NCBI GenBank assembly: GCA_900552295.1
Contig: URZB01000108.1
Location: 1 to 5,755, forward strand
Direction: 5' to 3'
Length of the DNA stretch: 5,755 nucleotides
Source of the DNA: an uncultured Collinsella sp.
GTDB lineage: Bacteria; Actinomycetota; Coriobacteriia; Coriobacteriales; Coriobacteriaceae
A program made the translations under genes and the position numbers. Below are positions 1-5,211 of the stretch, in pieces. Below the pieces are notes generated by a model. That model saw nothing but the letters and a program-made list of their open reading frames with translations. It made no database searches and had not been told where the DNA came from. Within the stretch, counting starts at the first letter, position 1; every line of letters begins with the position of its first letter.

Positions 1-508
1 TCATCATGGTCTCGACGGCGTCCTTGTGCTCCTCGACGTTGTCGATGCGCACATACACGCTGCCACCGTCAACGTCGGTGAAGTACTCGGTCGTCACGCC
101 GCCCGAGTGCGTAAAGTAGGCGTTGCGCCAGGACTTGCCGTTGTACTTAACGGGATCGCTCTCGGTCCATCCGGAGTCGGCCTTCCACTTTGCCTCGTAG
201 TCGAACAGTTCATCGGCGTTCTTGTCAGAGTCGAAGACGGGGATGAAGCGATCGCTGGCGTGCTCGCTCTCGGTGAACTTAAACTGGGCCCTGTCGGCGG
301 TGTCGCCTGCGACGTCGGTGATCTCGACGCCCTCGGGGACCTCGACCTTAAACCAAATGAAGTCGGTCCTCATATCCACGGCTGGCTTTTCTGCTCCACC
401 GCCACCGCCACTTCCGGTAGCGCCGCCGCTGCCACCGCAGCCCACCAGGGCAACTGCGGCAAAGAGGCTTATGCAGAGGGTGAGAATCGCAAAGGCCTTC
501 TTTTTCAT
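1..508 (-). CDS. Putative lipoprotein, paralogue of the adjacent gene (3' end outside window)
   Basis: The 169 visible residues are an N-terminal part; the reading frame is still open at the window edge. The start is the ATG at 508-506, with AGGAGG at 522-517, 8 nt upstream. Residues 1-24 form a type II signal peptide: KKK, a hydrophobic stretch, then the lipobox L21-V22-G23-C24, so the mature protein should be anchored to the outer face of the membrane by a lipidated Cys24. A Gly/Ser-rich linker covers about residues 25-40. From residue 48 a soluble, probably beta-rich domain begins (TDFIWFKVEVPEGV), with ASDRFIPVF at about 84-92, YNGKSW at 122-127 and FTDVDGGSVYVRIDN at about 143-157. The same blocks occur in the same order in the gene at 750-1349, so the two are paralogues from a tandem duplication. 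I do not recognise the family and assign no function. The block order loosely recalls small PsbP/Mog1-like lipoproteins, which is only a guess. Confidence 0.88.
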   Translation of the reverse strand, partial: MKKKAFAILTLCISLFAAVALVGCGGSGGATGSGGGGGAEKPAVDMRTDFIWFKVEVPEGVEITDVAGDTADRAQFKFTESEHASDRFIPVFDSDKNADELFDYEAKWKADSGWTESDPVKYNGKSWRNAYFTHSGGVTTEYFTDVDGGSVYVRIDNVEEHKDAVETMM

Positions 509-580
509 GGTCGTGTCCTCCTCGATCTGTAACCGCCCACGGATTACCTGCCTTTACTGTACGCGTGGACGGCTCGCTAG

Positions 581-599
581 GGTGGGCCATGTGTCCCAT
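581..599. promoter_or_regulatory. 19-bp imperfect-dyad motif, copy 1 (upstream of lipoprotein 1-508)
   Basis: GGTGGGCCATGTGTCCCAT on the plus strand, identical over all 19 bases to positions 1562-1580. Its core is an imperfect palindrome, TGGG-N-CA-NN-TG-N-CCCA, the shape of a dimeric regulator's site. It lies 72 nt upstream of the lipoprotein ATG and overlaps the end of a possible -10 box. That it is an operator is inference; it could also be a conserved remnant of the duplication that produced the two lipoprotein genes, or a genome-wide dispersed motif. Confidence 0.45.
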
Positions 600-625
600 T
601 CTGGGGGCTGGAATTGCGCCGACAA
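598..625 (-). promoter_or_regulatory. Candidate promoter for the lipoprotein gene at 1-508
   Basis: Read on the minus strand, TTGTCG (625-620) and CAGAAT (603-598) are separated by 16 bp, each matching four of six bases of the sigma-70 consensus. Transcription would start near 591, inside the 19-bp dyad motif, leaving a leader of roughly 80 nt before the ATG at 508. A promoter is expected here because the upstream gene ends in its own terminator. The hexamers are weak and other placements are possible. Confidence 0.25.
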
Positions 626-645
626 GTGGCAATATGTGCGGTCGC

Positions 646-680
646 AAAAGAGGGGAGGGCCGATGCTGTCGGCCCTCCCC
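646..680 (-). terminator. Rho-independent terminator of the lipoprotein gene at 750-1349
   Basis: Positions 652-663 and 669-680 form a perfect 12-bp GC-rich stem (GGGGAGGGCCGA and its complement) with a 5-nt loop. On the minus strand the stem is followed by TCTTTT (651-646). It starts 69 nt after the stop of the 750-1349 gene. No comparable T-run follows on the plus strand, so it is directional. It separates the two lipoprotein genes into different transcripts. Confidence 0.85.
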
Positions 681-749
681 GGGTTGGGCGCCCGTTGTTT
701 TAATGGGGCGCATGTGCGCGGGTGCGCGTAGGCGCGTGCGGGTGTCCCG

Positions 750-1349
750 TTACTTGATCTCGATGCTCGAAATCTCGACTTCGCGTGCCTCGGAAACTGC
801 CTCTTCCATGTCATCGGGGAACTCGATGGAGTTGAGGAGTGCCTCGGCTTCTTTCTTGTGCTGGTCGAAGTTCGAGATGAGGACGTAGGCGCTTCCCGGC
901 TCAACATCGGTAAAAAGCATGGTTGAGATGCCGCTGTTGTCCTCGTATGTTCCGACGAGCCACGTCCTGCCGTTATACTCGACGGACCCGCCATCCTTCC
1001 ACTGGAACGTATCCCCCTTCTTTTCCGCCTGGTCGGCGTGGGATTCCTCGGCCGTCAGCGCTTTTTTCCAAACGGGGATAAAGCGATCGGCCGAGGCGTT
1101 CTCGTCTTCGGGGAAGGTGAGCTGGACCCTGTCGGCATTCTTGCCGGCAGAGTCGCTTACGCCGACGCCCTCGGGCATCTCGACCTTAAACCAGATGTAG
1201 TCGGTCTTCTTGGCGACGGGGGCCTTTTCCTTGCTCTCGCTCTTGGGGGCGCTGCCGCCGCCCGATGCGCTCCCGCCGCAGCCCACAAGGGCGAGCGCGG
1301 CAAAGAGGGCGATGCAAAGGGAAAGGATTGATAGGGTCTTTTTCATCAT
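750..1349 (-). CDS. Putative lipoprotein of unknown function, 199 aa
   Basis: A secreted, lipid-anchored protein. The chosen start is the ATG at 1349-1347, which lies 8 nt from AGGAGG (1363-1358), the same spacing as in the paralogue at 1-508; the next ATG (1346) is possible, and an upstream ATG at 1382 lies before the ribosome binding site and is unlikely. Residues 1-24 are a type II signal peptide ending in the lipobox L21-V22-G23-C24. A Gly/Ser/Lys-rich linker runs to about residue 48. The domain that follows holds TDYIWFKVEMPEGV (49-62), ADRFIPVW (87-94), YNGRTW (125-130) and FTDVEPGSAYVLISNF (146-161), then a helix-like HKKEAEALLNSIEF (164-177) and an acidic tail. The first four blocks match the paralogue; the tail beyond residue 177 cannot be compared because that gene leaves the window. 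No catalytic motif is visible. An N-terminal Lys-rich linker distinguishes it from the Gly-rich one of its neighbour. Confidence 0.9.
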   Translation of the reverse strand: MMKKTLSILSLCIALFAALALVGCGGSASGGGSAPKSESKEKAPVAKKTDYIWFKVEMPEGVGVSDSAGKNADRVQLTFPEDENASADRFIPVWKKALTAEESHADQAEKKGDTFQWKDGGSVEYNGRTWLVGTYEDNSGISTMLFTDVEPGSAYVLISNFDQHKKEAEALLNSIEFPDDMEEAVSEAREVEISSIEIK

Positions 1350-1490
1350 GGTGGCGTCCTCCTTGTCTGCTGATGACATCACGGCGCCGCATGCTGTTGG
1401 GGTACTGATTGCGCTGGCGGCGGATGTCTCTGTGTACTGTGCGACTTATGCCTCCGTTCATCGCTTGTGGCCGTTGCGCGGCCGTTCCCC

Positions 1491-1520
1491 AACGGGTTCC
1501 TTACTAACGGGTTCCTTACT
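1491..1520. repeat. Perfect 15-bp tandem duplication
   Basis: AACGGGTTCCTTACT occurs twice back to back (1491-1505 and 1506-1520) with no mismatch and no spacer. It lies in the divergent intergenic region, about 140 nt upstream of the lipoprotein start at 1349 and next to an AT-rich patch (TATAGATAT, 1521-1529) that could act as a minus-strand -10 region. It could be a slipped-strand duplication or a pair of binding sites. Confidence 0.85.
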
Positions 1521-1561
1521 TATAGATATGCCCCAGCTTGTGCTGCTCGGGAGTCTCGAAA

Positions 1562-1580
1562 GGTGGGCCATGTGTCCCAT
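1562..1580. promoter_or_regulatory. 19-bp imperfect-dyad motif, copy 2 (divergent intergenic region)
   Basis: Identical in sequence and orientation to 581-599. Here it lies 212 nt upstream of the lipoprotein ATG (1349) on one side and ends 7 nt before the -35 box of the candidate fchA promoter on the other, so it could act on either gene. The flanks are also partly similar: CTCG followed by 3-4 variable bases precedes the motif in both copies. The regulatory role is inferred from the exact repetition and dyad form only. Confidence 0.45.
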
Positions 1581-1587
1581 GTTTGCG

Positions 1588-1616
1588 TTGGCATGGCCTA
1601 TCGTGTGCCATAGAAA
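1588..1616 (+). promoter_or_regulatory. Candidate sigma-70 promoter for fchA-folD
   Basis: TTGGCA (1588-1593) and TAGAAA (1611-1616) are 17 bp apart, matching five and four of six consensus bases. The start would be near 1623, giving a leader of about 120 nt that contains the hairpin at 1687-1714. A second, weaker candidate lies just downstream: CTGACG (1636-1641), 17 bp, TAGACT (1659-1664), with a start near 1671. The sequence alone does not decide between them. Confidence 0.4.
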
Positions 1617-1686
1617 TCCGCGATGGCCAGGTGCGCTGACGCTCGCGTACTTATGGGCTAGACTTAGCACCATTACGTGATCGATG

Positions 1687-1714
1687 CGGTCGGCCGGCGT
1701 CGGCCGCCCGACCG
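1687..1714 (+). promoter_or_regulatory. GC-rich hairpin in the fchA leader
   Basis: Positions 1687-1693 pair with 1708-1714 (7 bp), then a C-C mismatch, then 1695-1698 pair with 1703-1706 (4 bp) around a 4-nt loop. There is no T-run after it, so it is not an intrinsic terminator. It ends 13 nt before the fchA ribosome binding site (GAAGGTG, 1728-1734). It may affect mRNA stability or translation, or bind a regulator; it does not match a riboswitch that I know. Confidence 0.45.
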
Positions 1715-1743
1715 ATATATATGACTTGAAGGTGCGTGTGCGT

Positions 1744-2376
1744 ATGAGCCAAGAGATGATGGATAAAACCTGTCGCGGTTTTGCCGAGGCGCTGGCCGCG
1801 CGCGAGCCAGTTCCCGGTGGTGGCAGCGCGAGCGCTTTTGTGGGCGCGCTGGGCGCCTCGCTGTGCGGAATGGTTGCCCGCTACGGTGCGACCAATCCCG
1901 CGCTTGCTGATCGTGCGGATGACCTGACGCGTGCGTTTGCCCAGGCAGACGAGTTGGCGCAGGAGCTTGTGGGTCTGGTCGCCGAGGACGTTCGTGCGTA
2001 CGGCCAGGTGTCCGCTGCGTACGGTATTCCGCGTGAGGACCCGGCCCGACCGGCTGCGATTCAGGATGCGCTGCATGTGGCCGCTATGCCGCCGTATCGC
2101 ATTATGGATGCCTGCGGGCGCGCACTGGCGCTGCTCGAGGACATGGCCGACAAGGGTTCGCGTCAGCTGCTGTCCGATGTGGCGTGCGGCGCCGTATTCT
2201 GCCGCGCCGCCATGCAGGGCGCGAGCTTGACGCTCTTTGCGAACACCACGTCTATGAAGGATCGTGCACGCGCCGAGGAGCTCGAGACGGCGTGTGATGA
2301 GTTGCTCGACACATGGTTGCCGCGCGCCGATGCGCTGGCGCGCCGCGCCTCCGACGCTGCAAGAAAGAGGGGATAG
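1744..2376 (+). CDS. fchA: Methenyl-THF cyclohydrolase / formimino-THF cyclodeaminase family protein (FchA)
   Basis: A cytoplasmic folate enzyme of the cyclodeaminase/cyclohydrolase family. Members convert 5,10-methenyl-THF to 10-formyl-THF, or release ammonia from 5-formimino-THF in histidine breakdown. The 210-residue length matches stand-alone FchA proteins of about 200-210 residues. The family signature PVPGGGSASA is at residues 22-31, right after the usual first helix (FAEAL, 13-17). The rest is helical, with an EDVRAYGQV segment at 81-89 and the second conserved block LLSDVACGA at 142-150. The start is the ATG at 1744, 9 nt after GAAGGTG. An upstream in-frame ATG at 1684 has no ribosome binding site, would encode the hairpin and a rare ATA codon, and adds residues the family lacks. 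The gene is 2 nt from folD. No histidine-degradation genes or glutamate formiminotransferase are visible, so the cyclohydrolase role beside folD is the better reading. Confidence 0.88.
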   Translation: MSQEMMDKTCRGFAEALAAREPVPGGGSASAFVGALGASLCGMVARYGATNPALADRADDLTRAFAQADELAQELVGLVAEDVRAYGQVSAAYGIPREDPARPAAIQDALHVAAMPPYRIMDACGRALALLEDMADKGSRQLLSDVACGAVFCRAAMQGASLTLFANTTSMKDRARAEELETACDELLDTWLPRADALARRASDAARKRG

Positions 2377-2378
2377 CC

Positions 2379-3233
2379 ATGGCTGAGCTACTGAAGGGTG
2401 CTCCCGTCGCCCGCGCTTTGACTGAGGAGCTCGCTGCCCGCTGCGCTGCGCTGCGCGAACGCGGTGTTGTTCCGACGCTTGCTATCGTGCGTGTGGGTGA
2501 ACGCGAGGACGACCTATCCTACGAGCGCGGCGCCCTTAAACGCTGCGAAAAGGTTGGCATCGAGGCGCGTCGCGTGTTGCTTCCTGCCGGTGTTTCGCAA
2601 GACGAGCTGTTGACGGCCATCGAGGACATCAATGCCGACTCGGCTGTTCATGGCTGTCTGATGTTTCGCCCGCTGCCCGCCGGCCTTGACGAGAACGCCG
2701 TCGCCGCAGCGCTCGATCCCGCCAAGGACGTTGACTCCATGACGCCGGCTTCGCTGCTCACCACGCTTTCGGGGCGCGGCGAGGGTTTTGCCCCCTGCAC
2801 AGCTGAAGCCGTGCTTGCTTTGCTGGATCATTACGGCGTTGAGCTGGACGGCGCCAAAGTTGCCGTGGTCGGACGCTCACTGGTAATTGGCCGCCCCGTT
2901 GCCGCCATGCTTACGGCGCGCAACGCAACCGTGACGACGTGCCATACGCATACGCGCGATCTTGCCGCCGAGTGCTGTGCTGCCGACATTGTGGTTGCCG
3001 CCGTTGGACGCGCGCGCACGATTGGCGCAGATGCGGTCCGCGAGGACCAGGCGATTATCGATGTTGGCATTAATTGGGACGAAGCCGCTGGCAAGCTGGT
3101 CGGCGACGTCGATTTTGATGCCGCGGAGCCGGTTGTTGGCGCAATCACCCCCGTGCCGGGTGGCGTGGGTGCCGTGACGACAGCAATTCTCGCCAAGCAC
3201 GTGATCGAGGCGGCTGAGCGCGCGGTAAAATAG
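2379..3233 (+). CDS. folD: FolD-family methylene-THF dehydrogenase, probably lacking cyclohydrolase activity
   Basis: A cytoplasmic one-carbon enzyme that oxidises 5,10-methylene-THF to 5,10-methenyl-THF with NAD(P)+. The 284-residue length is normal for FolD. The N-terminal folate domain holds Y48, the CEKVGI anchor (56-61), RPLPAGLD (97-104) and the folate-binding Asp in KDVD (116-119). The nucleotide-binding loop is VVGRSLVIGRP (163-173), and the family signature ITPVPGGVG is at 256-264. Against E. coli FolD, aligned without gaps between Tyr50 and the CEEVG block, the catalytic Lys54 corresponds to Ala52. Gln98 of the VQLPLP motif corresponds to Phe96. Both residues are needed for the cyclohydrolase step in bifunctional enzymes, so a dehydrogenase-only protein is inferred, with FchA next door doing the second step. 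The start is the ATG at 2379, 6 nt after AGAGGGG, which lies inside the end of fchA; an upstream in-frame ATG (2313) is deep inside fchA and is rejected. Confidence 0.93.
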   Translation: MAELLKGAPVARALTEELAARCAALRERGVVPTLAIVRVGEREDDLSYERGALKRCEKVGIEARRVLLPAGVSQDELLTAIEDINADSAVHGCLMFRPLPAGLDENAVAAALDPAKDVDSMTPASLLTTLSGRGEGFAPCTAEAVLALLDHYGVELDGAKVAVVGRSLVIGRPVAAMLTARNATVTTCHTHTRDLAAECCAADIVVAAVGRARTIGADAVREDQAIIDVGINWDEAAGKLVGDVDFDAAEPVVGAITPVPGGVGAVTTAILAKHVIEAAERAVK

Positions 3234-3267
3234 GCGTTTGGAGGCTGTTTAGGGGGTTGGTTAGATA

Positions 3268-3302
3268 CCCCGTGGTCAAAAAATGCCAAATATGAGTACT
3301 GT
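3268..3302 (+). repeat. Left 35-bp inverted-repeat arm
   Basis: Begins CCCCGTGGTC, then six A, then TGCCAAATATGAGTACTGT. It is the exact reverse complement of 3471-3505. Read outward on the minus strand it contains TTGACC, a good -35 hexamer, but no fitting -10 follows outside the element. Confidence 0.95.
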
Positions 3303-3334
3303 TGCCAAGTTAGTCACATATGTTTGAGATCATT

Positions 3335-3380
3335 TTGGCTCTTTAGCGATAAGTAATATCGTTAAAGAGCCAATTTTATT
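3335..3380 (+). terminator. Rho-independent terminator, probably for fchA-folD
   Basis: Positions 3335-3351 pair with 3357-3373 over 17 bp (one G-U wobble at 3346/3362) around the 5-nt loop AGTAA, followed by TTTTATT (3374-3380). The stem starts 101 nt after the folD stop. It lies inside the inverted-repeat element but is not centred in it. On the minus strand no T-run follows. The stem sequence GGCTCTTTAGCGATA is long for a plain terminator and could have another origin. Confidence 0.75.
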
Positions 3381-3470
3381 GGACGTATGGGGAATTACTA
3401 GACTCAGTTTTTGGACAGGTGAGGATTCCCGGCGCCCGGAACAGTGCAATTTGCTGCCACTAAATTTGTG

Positions 3471-3505
3471 ACAGTACTCATATTTGGCATTTTTTGACCA
3501 CGGGG
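3471..3505 (-). repeat. Right 35-bp inverted-repeat arm
   Basis: Exact reverse complement of 3268-3302, ending in GACCACGGGG. It ends 83 nt before the dipeptidase start. The outward-facing TTGACC (3494-3499) lacks a -10 box at the right distance, so no promoter is claimed from it. Confidence 0.95.
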
Positions 3506-3575
3506 GCTGCCGAGGCCGTGGTTTCGCCCTTTTTGCGTCGAAGCGATACACTGTTGCCGGTTGATTTCTTCGCTC

Positions 3576-3582
3576 AAGGAGG
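3576..3582 (+). promoter_or_regulatory. Ribosome binding site that decides the dipeptidase start
   Basis: AAGGAGG directly abuts an ATG at 3583 (no spacer) and lies 6 nt before a second in-frame ATG at 3589. The 6-nt spacing favours 3589 as the real start. Confidence 0.8.
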
Positions 3583-3588
3583 ATGCGC

Positions 3589-5112
3589 ATGCCGTGCACA
3601 ACGATTTTGGTTGGTAAGAACGCGAGCTACGACGGGTCGACGCTTGTCGCGCGTAACGAGGACTCGTCCAACGGGGTGTTTGAGCCCAAGCGCATGCGCG
3701 TAGTGCATCCCGACGAGCAGCCGCGCGTCTACACGAGCGTCCTGAGTCACCTGACCGTTGAGCTGCCCGATAACCCCATGCGCTACACGAGCGTCCCCGA
3801 TGTTGTCCCGGGCCACGGTATCTGGGCCGAGGCCGGTTTCAACGAGCTCAATGTGGGCATGTCCGCAACCGAGACGCTCACCACCAACGAGCGCGTCCGC
3901 GGCGCCGATCCGCTCGTCGACTACGTACCCGCCAAGGGCAACGAGGGCGAGGACGGATACGTTCCGGCACAGCCCGGCGGCTTGGGCGAGGAGGACATGG
4001 TGACCCTGGTGCTGCCGTATGCCAAGTCCGCCCGCGACGGCGTTCGTATCCTGGGCGACCTGCTCGAGCGCTACGGCACCTACGAGAACAACGGCATCGC
4101 CTTTAGTGATGTGGACGAGATCTGGTGGCTCGAGACCATCGGTGGTCACCACTGGATTGCCAAGCGCGTGCCTGACGACGCCTATGTGACCATGCCCAAC
4201 CAGCTGGGTATCGACAGCTTTGACCTGGATGACGCCGAGGGCGCCCAGGCCGACCACATGTGCTCCGCCGACTTGCGCGCCTGGATGGCCGAGTGGCATC
4301 TGGACCTGACGCTGGGCGTCGAGGGCGACGGCCCGGCTGCGGTCTTTAACCCGCGCGAGGCCTTTGGCTCGCACAGCGACAGCGACCACGTCTACAACAC
4401 GCCGCGCGCGTGGTACATGCAGCGCTGTCTCAACCCCAGCGACGTGTGGGATGGCCCCGACGCCGACTACACGCCCGAGAGCGACGATATCCCCTGGAGC
4501 CGCGTGCCCGAGCGCAAGGTGACCATCGAAGACATCAAGTACGTACTCTCGAGCCACTACCAGGGCACGGAGTACGATTGCTACGGTAGCAAGGGCACGC
4601 CCGCAACGCGTGGCGCATATCGCCCCATCGGCATCAACCGCAACAGCCAGCTCGCCGTGTTGCAGTTACGTCCCTATGCGCAGCCGGCCTATCGCGCCGT
4701 GCAGTGGATGGCGTTTGGCTCCAACTCGTTTAACGCGCTGGTTCCGCTGTACGCCAACGTCGAGACCATGCCCGAGTACTATGCCGACACGCAGGCTCGC
4801 GTGACGTCCGAAAACTTCTACTGGGCCAACCGCCTGATCGGCGCCCTGGCCGACGTCCGTTTCCATGAGTGCGGTCGCGCGGTCGAGGACTATCAGGAGA
4901 AGGTCGGTGGCATGGGCCACAAGCAGATCCATGACGTCGACGCTGCCGTAGCCGCTCTGCCCGAGGCCGAGGTGCCTGCCGAGCTTGCACGCGCCAACGA
5001 GGCCTTTGCCGAGCGTGTCCGCGTGGAGACCGATGCCCTGCTGGGCAAGGTGCTCTACACCACGAGCTGCGCCATGAAGAACTCTTTCGCGATGAACGAC
5101 AACGTGAGGTAG
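3589..5112 (+). CDS. C69-family dipeptidase (PepD/PepDA type)
   Basis: A 507-residue cytoplasmic peptidase of the C69 (Ntn-hydrolase) family, which splits a broad range of dipeptides. The N-terminus MPCTTILVGK places the candidate nucleophile at Cys3; in this family the enzyme becomes active when the residues before the Cys are removed. Other family blocks are ARNEDS (21-26), LNVGMSATET (87-96), GEEDMVTLVLPYAKSAR (133-149), EIWWLETIGGHHWIAKRVPDD (177-197, here abbreviated by its ends) and MPNQLGID (202-209). The full length is typical and no frameshift is seen. No signal peptide is present. The start at 3589 is chosen from the ribosome binding site spacing; 3583 adds only two residues. The preceding terminator and the inverted-repeat element suggest it is transcribed alone. 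A weak -10-like TACACT (3547-3552) has no good -35. Lactobacillus homologues are called PepDA, but I leave the symbol empty because pepD also names an unrelated M20 peptidase. Confidence 0.95.
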   Translation: MPCTTILVGKNASYDGSTLVARNEDSSNGVFEPKRMRVVHPDEQPRVYTSVLSHLTVELPDNPMRYTSVPDVVPGHGIWAEAGFNELNVGMSATETLTTNERVRGADPLVDYVPAKGNEGEDGYVPAQPGGLGEEDMVTLVLPYAKSARDGVRILGDLLERYGTYENNGIAFSDVDEIWWLETIGGHHWIAKRVPDDAYVTMPNQLGIDSFDLDDAEGAQADHMCSADLRAWMAEWHLDLTLGVEGDGPAAVFNPREAFGSHSDSDHVYNTPRAWYMQRCLNPSDVWDGPDADYTPESDDIPWSRVPERKVTIEDIKYVLSSHYQGTEYDCYGSKGTPATRGAYRPIGINRNSQLAVLQLRPYAQPAYRAVQWMAFGSNSFNALVPLYANVETMPEYYADTQARVTSENFYWANRLIGALADVRFHECGRAVEDYQEKVGGMGHKQIHDVDAAVAALPEAEVPAELARANEAFAERVRVETDALLGKVLYTTSCAMKNSFAMNDNVR

Positions 5113-5146
5113 GGATTTCCCGTCGATCGAATAGCGCTAAAACGCT

Positions 5147-5176
5147 TTGTCGCTTTCACTCAATCTTGGGTACAAG
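5147..5176 (+). promoter_or_regulatory. Candidate promoter for the phasin-like gene
   Basis: TTGTCG (5147-5152) and TACAAG (5171-5176) are 18 bp apart, each matching four of six consensus bases. Transcription would start near 5183, about 30 nt before the ATG. A better-looking TATGAT at 5195-5200 is too close to the start codon to leave the ribosome binding site on the message. Confidence 0.3.
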
Positions 5177-5211
5177 AACGCCAATGCAGTTGTTTATGAT
5201 TGGAGACAACC

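Larger units (their letters stand above)
3268..3505. mobile_element. 238-bp element with perfect 35-bp terminal inverted repeats (MITE-like)
   Basis: The outer 35 bp (3268-3302 and 3471-3505) are exact inverted copies, and similarity continues inward at a lower level for about 20 bp (14 of 20 bases match). The interior is clearly more AT-rich than the genes on either side and contains no convincing reading frame. These are the properties of a miniature inverted-repeat element or a large palindromic intergenic repeat. There is no obvious target-site duplication at the ends, and I cannot see copies elsewhere in the window, so mobility is inferred. It lies 34 nt after the folD stop and contains the only good terminator before the dipeptidase gene. 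Confidence 0.55.

Noticed and set aside
709..741. GTGCGCG-rich stretch after the lipoprotein stop
   Set aside because: The repeats are short and irregular and can be explained by GC-rich low complexity; no array or hairpin with a clear role.
222..994. Several overlapping open frames on both strands across the lipoproteins and the terminator
   Set aside because: They run across the terminator hairpin or antisense to the lipoproteins, have no ribosome binding sites and give low-complexity Ser/Pro/Arg-rich products.
2313..2378. Upstream in-frame start for FolD giving 306 residues
   Set aside because: It would overlap fchA by more than 60 nt and add an Arg-rich extension absent from the family; the ATG at 2379 has a good ribosome binding site and the normal FolD N-terminus.
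3261..3512. Target-site duplication around the 238-bp element
   Set aside because: The bases flanking the two ends (TTAGATA and GCTGCCG) show no shared direct repeat, so no duplication can be reported.
3521..3552. Promoter for the dipeptidase with TACACT (3547-3552) as -10
   Set aside because: No -35 hexamer with acceptable match and spacing was found, including the TTGACC in the repeat arm, which is too far upstream.
3574..4557. Long minus-strand open frame of 327 codons opposite the dipeptidase
   Set aside because: It is antisense to a full-length, well-conserved C69 peptidase; long open antisense frames are common in GC-rich genes. It is rich in Val, Ala and Gly, with no recognisable domain.
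5133..5160. Possible terminator after the dipeptidase (AGCG/CGCT hairpin followed by TTGTCGCTTT)
   Set aside because: The stem is only 4 bp and the T-run is interrupted; it is too weak to claim.
5200..5211. TTG start for the phasin-like protein
   Set aside because: It overlaps the ribosome binding site GGAGA (5202-5206) used by the ATG at 5212.
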